Source of the DNA: Isoetes taiwanensis | Lineage: Eukaryota; Streptophyta; Lycopodiopsida; Isoetales; Isoetaceae | DNA length: 64,000 nt | Assembly (NCBI GenBank): GCA_021234155.1 | Contig: JAJEKV010000207.1 | Span: 1,176,001 to 1,240,000 of the forward strand | Direction: 5' to 3' | Shown here: in pieces, positions 10,500 through 21,052 of the stretch | Position numbering within the stretch: position 1 is the stretch's first letter | Layout of the letters: each line of letters opens with the position of its first letter | Notes under the pieces: generated by a model | Seen by the model: the letters and a program-made list of their open reading frames with translations, nothing else | Told to the model about the DNA's origin: nothing | The model's database searches: none | Made by a program: the position numbers and the translations under genes

Positions 10500-11160
10500 A
10501 ACTTTCCTGCATCTACGGAGGGCGTATCTATGGTGGACGGATCAATCTTTATTTGAACTCTCTATCATTGACAAATCTTGAACTATTCCAAACTAACGAA
10601 TTCTAAACAATGTAAAGTGCAACCCATTGTACTAGTAAGATGTCTTAATAATGAATATTTGTCTGTAAGAAATTGTAGTTTAAAAGTAGAGGTGACTTCA
10701 AAATCCGTTAAAAGATTTTAAAGGATTCGTGCCTTTAGAGAAATTGTAAATTTATTTTATGATTGTGTTGCTTCCTTCTAATGAATGATCATGCCATTAA
10801 TAGTTGCACAATGGTTGGTGCCATAAGTGTTGATGTTAAAGGATGACATTGAAATTCTAGATTAGTGTCTAGAGTTTTGAGCAGTAGTTGGTGCTACTGG
10901 TTGGAGTCGGTGCTTCAACGGAACCCTTGATCTTTTCTTAATCTTGCCTTTATCTTAAAACTTAAATTTTATCTAGTAGATCAATCTTTAGCCACAACTG
11001 TTGCGACGTGGCCTCCCTCGAAATTTTCACCTAATTATTTTTTCCTTCCTAATTTTTCCCCCAATATCCATTCTTTGCCTACTTCAACATGCAAAATACT
11101 TATGACATCTATTTTACCTACGAACTCCATTACATCTATCCATTTTACACATCCATTACT
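10500..11160. other. Intergenic, no gene seen
   Basis: AT-rich sequence without convincing ORFs. Confidence 0.4.
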
Positions 11161-11163
11161 AAT

Positions 11164-11195
11164 GCCCGGCATCGCCGCCGGGCACACGTTTCTAG
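11164..11195 (+). mobile_element. Helitron-like 3' terminus, second subfamily
   Basis: GCCCGGC (11,164-11,170), a 6-base loop ATCGCC, and GCCGGGC (11,177-11,183) form a hairpin. Eight bases later comes CTAG (11,192-11,195), followed by T. The architecture equals that of 8,155-8,182 but the stem differs. An element ending here would have its body to the left and could contain the PYL and UTP6-like exons. Confidence 0.5.
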
Positions 11196-11859
11196 TAACT
11201 TGTCTTCTGCAAGGTCCCTGCCTAAGAAACCTCAGTCTTTCATTTTTTCTCATATTTGTTTGTAACCAATTTATATCTTGCAAGAGCAAATTGGGGCGTG
11301 CAAGGGCTAAACAAAACGTCAATAACAGACGTTGCAATTTATTAATATGATAGTTGGCTAGAGCATGTCATCCAATAAGACCAAAGAATATGGCAAGGAT
11401 GACTGAAATTGCTCATTTGTTTCTTTGTCAATATCGTTGCATACAATTGAAGTATTATTGGTAACTTCACAATGAGTATGTGACCACATACATTAATGGA
11501 CAATTCTTGGTTTTCTTGAAGGTGGTTTTATAAAGTGTTTAATTTCCATTCTACTTGGGTCTTGTTCCTTGAAACTATGTCCCACAATGTCTATATATAG
11601 CATATGTTTAGCTTTTTTGCTTTCTTCTGCACCCTTAGAAAATAATCTGGCTCTTGGTCAGTTAAAAATGGCTCATTAATCTGCAGACTGTCAACAAATT
11701 GAACTTTTGAGATAGCTTTATTTCATAGAGGGGCCTTATCATATTACAGAGAGCTTTGAACAAACATGAGACTACCTGGATGCTGCTATCGCAATTACAT
11801 GATTGACCAATCTGCTAACAGTCTGCTACCGCAAGAATGCTTTTAAAACCATTTTCCCT

Positions 11860-12620
11860 AAAAAAATGCATAAATATGGCAAAAATGGGTGTACCTCACA
11901 TAAATGTAACGTAGACCTAATTATGGCCTTGTAAACAAAGACTGCATTTGCAGTTCTTTTTATGTATCATTACAGAAGACAAAGGTAAGGGCAAGCTCAA
12001 AAGCAACTGTGGGTCGCGCAACAATGCTTCAAGGCCACGTTCCCATCTTAAGAAAGGTCATTGCTTAATAAAATCACCTTCTTTAGGGTGCTTTAAGCAG
12101 TGAAAATGGCTTACTTAGGCCTAGATTCAAGTAACTTATAACTCGCTGGTTTCTTCTGCTAAAGGAGATTACATCACTCAATCTTCTACAAAGGCATAAA
12201 TATGGTAAACATGGAAGTACTTCACATAAATGTAATATAGATAATCATGGCCTTCCACACAAACATTACACTTGCAATTCCCTTTGTGTATTTGATCAAG
12301 ATAAATGTTTCTTATGAAGAATAAAAATAAGGGCAAGCTTAAAGCACCTGTGGGTCTTGCATGTACCAAGAACATTTCAAGACCACCTTCCAATCTTAAT
12401 ACAGATGGTTGCTTAATAAACTAACCTTTTCCAGGCTGCTTTAAGCAGTGAAAATGGCCTACTTAGGCTCTAGATTGGAATAATTTATAGCTCGCTGATT
12501 TCACCTGCTAAAGGACATTACACCATTCAGTCTCTAAAAATGGATAAATATGGCAAGCATCGGAGTACTTCACATAAATTATAGATCTAATCAATCATGA
12601 ATCCCCCAATGCAGCTTAGT
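11860..12620 (+). repeat. Diverged tandem repeat, about 330-350-bp period, 2+ copies
   Basis: The phrase GCATAAATATGG...CACATAAATGTAA occurs near 11,867, 12,193 and 12,541. Each is followed by similar sequence (GGGCAAGCT, GTGGGTC, TTGCTTAATAAA, GCTTTAAGCAGTGAAAATGG). The third copy is partial. Confidence 0.75.
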
Positions 12621-13950
12621 AGTTTACATTCAAGTAAAGCCAACTGCCCTCTCATAATATGCTTCATAAGCTAGCCAATACAGCTAATCGTAAGCTAGCC
12701 AATCATGTAAGAAGAGCTCTCAAGGAGATAGATCGAAAGGGTAGAAACACAAAACCTTTTTGTAACTTAACTTTCATAGCCTTTATATTTACCATGTAGC
12801 TATATCTACTACACTAGCAATTATATCAAATTTGTGGCTTGCTTCAAGAGGCCTTAACATAAGGAAATTTAGTAGCCAAGAGCATGTGCCTTTAAACCTG
12901 TGAGCAGTGTGGTTAATCTGCATAATGACTTATACTATAATTATCCCACAACCCAAAAGCCATTTCTTATCCAAAGGAGCTTTGACGTGCAGCCATAATC
13001 CATGCATATGTATGAAAGGTGAAGTTCCAAGGACATCTCAATAAACACAAAGTTGTCCATCCATAATGCATTCCGTTGAATATTGGATCTGACAATTCCA
13101 GGTCCCCTTTCTCTGGACTCCATAAATCCACAAGAGAAGGCTTGATCACACATCTAAATGAAAAACAAAAATTTGTAGCAAGCAACAATAGGGAGTATCC
13201 TTTCCATATGGGATACAACAGGCAATTGAGACATTCTAGAAGATGAAAGAGAGGCAGGCAAGATAGAGGTACTGTCTGCATTGGTTCCATCTAGGGGCTG
13301 CATTATACAGAGCCCTGTAGCAGACGTTAGTAAGCATGATTCTCCCATGTTTGAAACAAGAAAGTATGAAATAACAGCATTTATAACAATATTTTGTGTA
13401 ATGTGCACAACACAATTTGTGATTTGTTCATCTAGGTCCCTGCCTTGGGCTTCAAGGCAGACAATGTATTTAAAAACAGCAATAAAAACACCAGGCCAGA
13501 TCACATCTCTTTAGGCCTAACATAATAGGAGCAAGCTTTTGAAAAGCATCATTAGGTTTCACTGCCCAGAGAATGTGCATATGCGATAATATGAATTAGA
13601 AAGAGAACAAAAAAAGAGGTGGAAATGAAGGAAAGAAAAATATAGATAGATAAATTCTTGCACAAATCTACAACACGTACCTTACTTTGGAAATATAGGT
13701 GCAAGACCCTAAATCTTCAAAGACCAAACAATGTTCTAGGATGGAACGGCAAGTTTCAACTCCAGTCTGGCTGTGCTAAAGCTCTCCTAAATTTTTTTAT
13801 CAAGATTAATACACAAATCTCCTCAACATTGAGGATGATAGAAAGAGAGAAAATCCTGGTTTATAAGTTTTCACCTGATTAGTAGTCACTAAGCCAAATG
13901 TGACATGACAGATACCCAGGCTCCGCACACAAGGGCACATCTATCGACTG
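12620..13950. other. Intergenic or unrecognised exons, no confident gene
   Basis: Minus-strand ORFs at 12,967-13,504 have some codon-like runs (for example IKPSLVDLWSPEKGDLELSD near 13,090), but no family resemblance and no clear splice frame. They could be remnants of a gene downstream of the F-box gene or chance. Confidence 0.3.
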
Positions 13951-13957
13951 ACATCAG

Positions 13958-15078
13958 TCACCATAATTTAAGAGACACACGTCCAGCATAAAAGTATTTA
14001 GATAAAACGTCTCTGGTTCCTTCAGAAGACGACTCCGTTATTTTCCAGTTATCTTCGGCCATCTTGAAATTAATATATAACTTGCAGTTCACAACCTTCA
14101 CATCCACACAACCATGCCAATCATGTGGAATAGCAAACTGATCCAATATCCACAAGCATAAGGAATGAAGTTCTATTTTAGACACTACAAGCTTGGCACC
14201 ATCTATGGAAATAACCTTTTCAACCAGCAGCAATTGCCCCTCAAATTCTGCCAGGCATGAGAATCCCCCGCATCGAATCTTGATCCAAAATACCAAGAAA
14301 CGGATTGGAGACCAAACCAAGGAAGATCAGCAAGTACTTGAAATGATCTATCAGTTCTAAAGTCACATGAAATCAGCGATAAGCCTCCCTGCGCAGAAAC
14401 AAATAATGCATAACAAAAATCTCCCTTAACAACTGGAGATAAGACAGCATATTCTTGTGCAGCATGTGGTAGACCCATGGCAAACCATTGGTCGTGGTTA
14501 GAATCAAAAAGAAAAGCTAGGCATTGGCCAAAATTGAAAGCAGTAAAGATAACTTTGAATGAACTACAGGAGAGATCCCTCTCATCCACCCAAAGGGCTA
14601 CATAGGTGTCTGCAACCAACCTGTTGAGAGTGTCTTCTAGGTCTTCAGATAGACCTTCACAAGGCAAAGGTTTCACAAGAGGCCTTTTCCAGACGTTGCA
14701 AGACACCACCATATTCCATCCCTCCGCCTCAAAGCGAACAAGTTGCAAATAGACGCAACAACCATTTACACTAGTCAAGCATTCATGAAGTACTAAAGTA
14801 ATGGGTTTTGTCACAGAAGACCTATGTGTATACCTCCACAGACAATCAGCAGGAAAATCATACCAATTTCCATCCACCAATGCTTTTGTGCCGCTTGATT
14901 GCCAACGACTACCAGCAGACCCGGCATACACGTTCACCAAAAGACACTGCTTTACCCGTTTTTTCATCTCCTCCATGGCCAAGATTTTCCAGTCCTTAGA
15001 CACTAGGTGCGCAATTCGCAGCTCCGGCAATTTTAACTTGGCAATCACGAGACCGACCACCTCATTCGGAAGCTCCAT
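13958..15078 (-). CDS. F-box protein gene, one frameshift in the homopolymer at 14,265-14,269
   Basis: The ATG at 15,078 opens MELPNEVVGLVIAKLKLPEL then RIAHLVSKDWK, a canonical N-terminal F-box (LPxEvvxxIlxkLpxxxLxxxxxVsKxW). Such proteins are the substrate-binding subunits of SCF ubiquitin ligases, with the F-box contacting SKP1. The remainder (~330 residues) lacks obvious kelch or LRR signatures; the repeated aromatic/hydrophobic pattern (ISCDFRTDRSF, then VLADLPWFGLQSVSWYFGSR) resembles the beta-propeller-like C-terminal halves of plant F-box proteins. The frame breaks inside a run of five C (plus strand). Beyond it the other frame continues GFSCLAEFEGQLLLVEKV to a stop at 13,958. One extra base in the run would keep the frame open. 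Real mutation and sequencing error are both possible. Confidence 0.7.
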
Positions 15079-15135
15079 CTCCAACAATCTCTTCTGCGTC
15101 TTCCGTCCTAGAGAAACCTTTATTGATAGTGGGGA

Positions 15136-15256
15136 AGAACTACTTTTCGTATATAGGAATGTTTGGGTGGTAAGGATTCCGGCCTAGAAAATTGGCCCAA
15201 TTTTCTAGGCCGGAATCCTTACCACCCAAACATTCCTATATACGAAAAGTAGTTCT
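15136..15256. repeat. Perfect 60-bp inverted repeat with a 1-bp spacer
   Basis: Left arm 15,136-15,195 starts AGAACTACTTTTCGTATATA and ends CCTAGAAAATTGG. Right arm 15,197-15,256 is its exact reverse complement, with a single C (15,196) between them. It sits about 58 bp upstream of the F-box start codon, where its 5' UTR or promoter should be. Cruciform extrusion or hairpin RNA is possible. Confidence 0.95.
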
Positions 15257-15263
15257 CGCGCGG

Positions 15264-15305
15264 AGGCCAATTTTCTGGCCGGAATCCTAACACCCAAACA
15301 TTCGT
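15264..15305 (+). repeat. Truncated third copy of the inverted-repeat arm
   Basis: GGCCAATTTTCTGGCCGGAA followed by TCCTAACACCCAAACATTCG repeats the right arm of the preceding inverted repeat in direct orientation with a few small differences. Confidence 0.8.
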
Positions 15306-15309
15306 GTGA

Positions 15310-16330
15310 CGTGAAATTCGTGTGACTGTTCACTGTTCATTTTGGCTGGCCGAGCTCCGGCTATGGCGTCGGCTATGGCGCCAGGCCTTTAGGTGTGTTG
15401 CATGCACCGGTTCTTCCCCTTTTCTTACACGGCTTGGCCTGCTCGTTCCTTTGATCCCATTTTCATACAGAGCGCCACAGATTTGGAGAGTTCTTGGTGG
15501 ATCTTGCACTTCCTTGTGTGTTTCTGGAATTTTCTGGACCTTTTTCGACTGGAGCGCCTCCTTTCAGTAAGAATGTTTGATTCTTGCTTGATTCTTGTTT
15601 GATTCTTGTTTGATTCTTGCCGGCTGGGCGGCAACTGGCGATGGCACCCGCTGCTCTTGGCATCCATTTCTCTTGACAGTGGCACCCATTGCTCTTGGCG
15701 ATGGCGTCCACTGCTAATGTTTCTGTAAGAGAGTTCTTAAGTATGGTGTTCTTTGTAACAGTTTTACATGAGGCCATTTTTCCTTGCCCGATGCCATCTG
15801 CTCCAAGCCGTTTGTCGCCAGGGCAGATATCTTCTAGTTTTGGATGCTAATTTTGCAGTCGAAAGCAGGTCTTGCCTTTGTTTTTCTTTATATTTGCCTT
15901 TGTTTCTTTGTGTTCTTTCTTTGTATTTGCCGTCTCGCTCTAACTTATTTCTTGCTTTCTTTGTTTGTTTGTGCAGATTATGCTCTTAAAGCTCTGTTAA
16001 GGTGCATCAAGCACTCGTGTTGCAGGGTAAAAAGATTGAACAAGATGCCGAAGTTGTGGCAGTAGCAGGGAAATAGTAGTGTTGTTTTTTGCGGTCGAAA
16101 GCACTGATCTCTGTAATCTCTAATGAAAAACTGAATTCTGAAAAACTCGAGTGTTCTCGAATTGAATGAAAAACTGAATGTTCTGATTTTATAATTGTAA
16201 TGGTATAACTTTGTTTTAATATAACTGGTATAACTGTGTTTGGAAAACATATTTTTGAGACCAGAGAAAATTTGGAGAATCAGTGATTCTGAAAATATAG
16301 CCTCGAAGAATCACTCTTTCTGGGAAAGAA
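15310..16330. other. Intergenic, no confident gene; short GATTCTTGTTT tandem repeat
   Basis: At 15,577-15,620 the unit TTGATTCTTG(C/T) repeats about four times. T-rich plus-strand ORFs near 15,770-16,065 give very hydrophobic, low-complexity products and are not supported as genes. Confidence 0.4.
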
Positions 16331-16350
16331 TGTGTGCCACGTGGCACACA
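16331..16350. promoter_or_regulatory. 20-bp perfect palindrome centred on a G-box
   Basis: TGTGTGCCACGTGGCACACA is a perfect palindrome with the CACGTG G-box/ABRE core bound by plant bZIP and bHLH factors. There is no gene immediately downstream, so function is unknown. Confidence 0.5.
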
Positions 16351-16656
16351 GGGATTGGCGGATGGGGCAGAAAATGGCCCACCCAAATTTTACGTTGTCC
16401 TCTAAAAATGTTGGTTGATATTCGATGACACCTATTTTGGTTTATCACTTGGTCTTAGATGGTCGCTGACAAAAGGCAGATGCAAAACAAAAAGGGATTC
16501 GAAAGAAAAAGGGGCGCGATCATCTGAGAAAAGGGACGCGATCGGGCTGAAGGTTCAGGTAGAAGTTTATTCCACCTTGATTTAAAATTTGAAGGGTCTT
16601 CGATTTGCACACGGTATATTGCGGTGCCGATCGGCTCGAAATTGAGTTCGGGGCGG

Positions 16657-17230
16657 CCGGCCCAAGCGAACCAGAAATTCGCCAAGCGAACCGGGGATTA
16701 GCCAGGCGAACCCGCCACGCCGACGGCGATACCGCGGCAGGTTCCCCAATCGGGTTAAGCGAAAAGCGAACGAACCGCGGTTTAACCGCGAGAGGCGGAT
16801 CCTAATTGGCTTGCAGTGCCTGCCGAACCCCGGCCGGGTTCGCTGGCCGGGCGTAACCCTGTGTCGACAACAGTGTCCCTATTTGCAGGTGTCACATGCA
16901 AAGCGCCGCTGTCCAGATGCCGCTGCTGGTTCGCTTATGTAACCCCCGAAGGCGGGCGTGCTGGGTGGCGTCCACGCCAGCGCTTTAGAAGGTGGCCCCC
17001 ACGTTCTCCGCTGCGAACTCCGATACGCGGCAGCACGGGGTTCAGACGGGTCACGGCAGGGGGCCAGTGGCGTCACTCTGGGTCCGGGTCCCGGGTTCAG
17101 ACGGGTCACTTAGGGGCAATGTGGCAAGTCACGGGTTTAACTAAGGACTCCTCGCCCAGCATAGAAAGAAGGGTTCGCCCAATCGAACCCGGATCTTTGC
17201 GGTAAGGATTCGGCCTGGCGAATCCTTGGC
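16657..17230. repeat. GC-rich cluster of GGTTCGC / GCGAACC motifs (left flank)
   Basis: Variants of GGTTCGC...GCGAACC occur at about 16,661, 16,679, 16,700, 16,755, 16,833, 16,923, 17,168 and 17,213, some paired as short palindromes (GGGTTCGCCCAATCGAACCC). A matching cluster lies at 25,049-25,575 on the other side of the MULE genes. The whole stretch is markedly more GC-rich than its surroundings. Confidence 0.65.
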
Positions 17231-17334
17231 GCAGCCTAAGGGCTATTTATGGGCACCAAGACGTTGTATCCTTCTCATAAGCTTTGCGGAGGGCGCAGGT
17301 GCATAGGCTTTTATTTTTGATCGTAGGCTATTTT

Positions 17335-17560
17335 TTTTACCATAGGCCTTTTCTTTACCATAAGTATTTACCATATGCTATTTTTAACCATAGATTATTT
17401 TTTACCATAGGCTAATATTTTTTTACCATAGGTTATCTTTACCATAGTCCTTTACCATAGGCATTTACCCTAGGCTATTTTTACCATAGGCATTTACCAT
17501 AGGTTATTTTTTACCATAGGTTTTTTTTTAATACAGGGATTTACCATAGGTAAATTTTAA
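17335..17560 (+). repeat. Degenerate ACCATAGG short tandem repeats
   Basis: The unit TTTACCATAGG(C/T)(T)ATTTT recurs about a dozen times with variable T-run lengths. It lies directly upstream of the MULE transposase frame. Confidence 0.8.
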
Positions 17561-17674
17561 TGGTATTTCTTCAATCAAGGCTCCGTTGTTTCTTCAATTG
17601 AATTATAGATTATGTTTTGTGCAGTAGCAGGTTCGTGCTGTGATATATTTGTCTTCCAAGTAGAGTGTCCGAGA

Positions 17675-20600
17675 ATGGCAGAGGTAGACACCGACGACTC
17701 AGTGAGTCAGATTTCAGATGAAAATGAGTGATTATGACCTTCATGACACCGAGGATGACACAATGTCAGAGGAGGAAACCGGGGATGATACGGACGATGG
17801 GTGGAACCCGCCTGGCCTATCCACTTCACAAGTTACTCCCACCCAAGATCAGGAACTTGTTCACGAATTGGCGGTCCGGGACCCGACCAAAGACAATGGC
17901 TTCGTGGTGCACCTCAGGTTGGTGGTTACGCATTCAACGAGTGTGTGTATGGGTTGATGAGGTTGTGCCTACAGCAACACTATGCTCCCCATCCGTCCGA
18001 AATAAGTGCTGCCGATCCCCGCCTACCCCCGGTTCGGCTGATGCACCGATGGGCTGCATATTGTCAGGAGCTTGCAGTTGACGATGAGTCCAGTGAATCC
18101 AGAGGTTGGTTGTCTTGGCGCCAGAATCGGGCCTCACAAGTTAGTCCCTTACGTGGAGTTCTGGAGGCAGCTAGTTGCTAGGGGTCACCTGAGTGGAAGC
18201 ACCCATCGCTCCCCCACTGCCACTTTTCAAAAGATTTCAGAGGATTGGGAAGTCGGCCTACGGCGGCATGGCGTCCCGCAAGAATACGTAATGGCGTGCA
18301 TGGAAGTGGGCACGTGCAGAGGTGGCCGCACCATGAAGGACAGTGACTTCAACTACTGTGAAGAGACCACCATGGACAGCCTAGAGCAAAGGGTGATTGA
18401 GCTACAAACTACTCATTGTGTCCGTTTGGTCCATGGGCATCACCGCGTGCGGGCTGCGACGGGTGAGGTTGTGGACGACTATGCATGCCACCGATGGAGA
18501 CAACCACGAAGGAGGGGCACCCCGGGGGATAGGCAAATCAGACGGTCGCACCGCAGAGGATGCTTGTTTCGTTTTGCGGATGCGAAAAAGTAGATGGAAA
18601 TGGTGCCGCATCGAAGCGGTTAATGCTAATATACGTCGCGTCTGAAACACACCGGGCCATGACCCTTTCACAAATGCAGAGGATTGGTCCATGTCTGAAT
18701 TGCTTGCGGCTGCCGCGCAAGAGCTTAGAAGTATTGGAATGACACGTGCTGCGTGGGACATCGCAAGAGCACGGGGACCGCAAATACGTATGATCAGTAA
18801 GCAGATTGAGCGAAGTCATATACCGATTCCACGATGTCGCAGGAGGATGTGTGGCAACTCGCATACCGGCAGAGAATACTCGCTAAGATCCCTAAAAAAT
18901 TGAGATCCCATGAGGCAGTGATGTTGTCGTAGACTACATAATGTGATGTTGTCCATAATTTTGTTCAATGATGTTGTCCATACTTTTGTTTCAATAAGAG
19001 CACAATCGAAAATATTTTGTCATTCAATCTCACCACATTACACCTGCGAGGGCGGCGGTTTGGGTAATGGATTTGGAAAAGCCTCGAGCGGGATTGACGA
19101 TTGGAAAGCCTCCGGGAAGGTGATTTTTCACCAGCCCCGGAATCCTAATGCTCCAGACCCGTTGGACCGGCCATGGATCCTAGTCATCCAAGATGACAGG
19201 ATGTTGGAGGCTGCTGTAAGATGGAGCGCCGGCGGTGGTTGGGCCATGGATTCAACCTTCAGACAAAATGCGGGAAGTTTCCACTATGCGGAGCCATTGT
19301 ACCGATTGTCGGGGGTGTGGGGTTCCCGGGCCTTTTACATGCTCGCGGCGTAGAGGCCGACGAGGGGCACCAAATGACATGCCCGAAGATAGCACTACGC
19401 CTTGTGTTTGAACGGATGGGCACAATCAGGCCTAGGTCAATCACCATTGACATGGGCCGGGTGTGAGAGGCGGGCTATCACGGAGGTCGTGTTAGAAGAC
19501 CCACATTGTTGGGCAGACGGTGAGCAGGTATGATGAGCATGCATTGATTGTATCGCTTGATGGAAAACGACACTCATGGTTTTTCCAAACAGGTTGCAGG
19601 CAATGTTCTTGCATGTTGGTTCCATGCGAAACGTGCGTGGCAAAAATACCTACTGCCACGCCTGGCCGGGGAGGTGCTAAAGAGAGACGTGGCTCTGCGG
19701 CTGTCGAAGTTGATGACGGAACCGAATCCCCACGCGTACCACCAGCAGTTGGCACAATTTCAGCTTCTCTACGGAGAAAATCACATCATACAAGGGTGAG
19801 TGCACAACGACGTTTAGCTCATACATGTAGATGCAGGGGCAAACATCCTGACCCTGGGCGATGTAGGTGCTTGAATCACAATTGGCTGAATGGGGCAACG
19901 TGGGATGGTAAATGGCAACGACACAAACGGATGTTCAACGATGCAGATGTCGATACGACAAACTACGTGGAAGCGCACTGGAAAGTTCTGAAGACCCAAA
20001 CCCTGCAGTGCAAGGTCAATATAAGGATGTACACGCTAGTGTCCCATCTCATAGGCTTTCCGGACGGGACCTTGCCAGCTGGATGCACAATCTTGACTCG
20101 GTGCGAAGAAAGATGGAGTCTTGGTAAGTCTGTTTGGGTCCTACTCTTTCAGATTTTTCGGTTTTTCGCCCTATCGCCGACCCTCACCGATGTTTGTAGC
20201 CGAGTTTGGACGTTATAGTACACGTTCATATCCGAAGAGACATGCGGGTGCTCACTCGCTTATCCAGTCCTTGCACGATAACCCCAACGCCATTCGCCTC
20301 GAAGATGCTACCACGCCAGTTATATATGGCAAGCCCCGGTCCACGAGAGGGTTTGAGATACACTCAAGACATGAGAATGCGATATTGTGATTGTCCATGC
20401 CCCCATCGTGTGCAAACATCTCATAGCGGGAGACTACTTCCTTAGCAGCAGCCACCCCGCATTGTTCAATGAGCTATATCCCAACCGACAATTCATTCCG
20501 CCCTTGCCTCCAAGACCGCCCGCACCCGCGAACGACGTCCATGTGCTAATCCCATTGCTACAACAGTGGGATGCGTTGCTCCTGGCCGAACACCAATCAG

Positions 20601-20935
20601 TGCAGGCCACCATGCAAAATGCTGATGCTCTTGACCCAGCAGAGGTGCGTGACATAATTTCCAAGGTTCGCAGGCAGATCCGATTCTATAGAGAGCAGCC
20701 GCCTGCTCGTTCCACGTCTACCATGGCGGTAATGACGACGGCCAGAACATGCCCGCAGTGGAGTCCACAGATGGCACGCACGAAGGGCCACCGTGAAGGC
20801 GAGGGACCAACCACGACCTCGCCAAGCCTTGCGACGAGGGGGCCACACCGAAGCCGATGGGGCACAACCCAAGATTTAAGTAATCTTGTACAAGTGATAC
20901 GTTATAATTTTGGGGTGGACATTTGTAAGTTTTAA
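17675..20935 (+). pseudogene. Mutator-like (MULE) transposase with SWIM zinc finger, multiply frameshifted
   Basis: From the ATG at 17,675 (MAEVDTDDSVSQISDENE) an acidic N-terminus follows. The transposase core is at 19,200-19,660: GWAMDSTFRQN carries the first catalytic Asp (MDxTFxxN); IRPRSITIDMGR the second Asp; VLACWFHAKRAWQKYLLPRL is the C/W-x-x-H region of MULE transposases. At 19,930-20,080 TTNYVEAHWKVLKTQTL matches the (N)NxxExxxxxLK block that supplies the catalytic Glu. At 20,380-20,430 a C-D-C...C-K-H arrangement is a SWIM zinc finger, split between two frames. At least five frame changes are needed, so it is dead unless some are introns. Such enzymes cut and paste elements with long inverted repeats. 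Confidence 0.75.
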
Positions 20936-21052
20936 ACCATTTAACCATTTAAGCAACCTTTTCATTTACAAGAAGCTCAATTACCACTAACGGTGACCAC
21001 CGAGAGCCTTTGTCACATTACCGGTACACCCTACAATAAAGCGGCCCGACTA

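Noticed and set aside
15770-16065. Small membrane protein ORFs (hydrophobic Phe/Leu/Cys-rich)
   Set aside because: T-rich composition explains the hydrophobicity; no start context, no family and two overlapping frames look alike.
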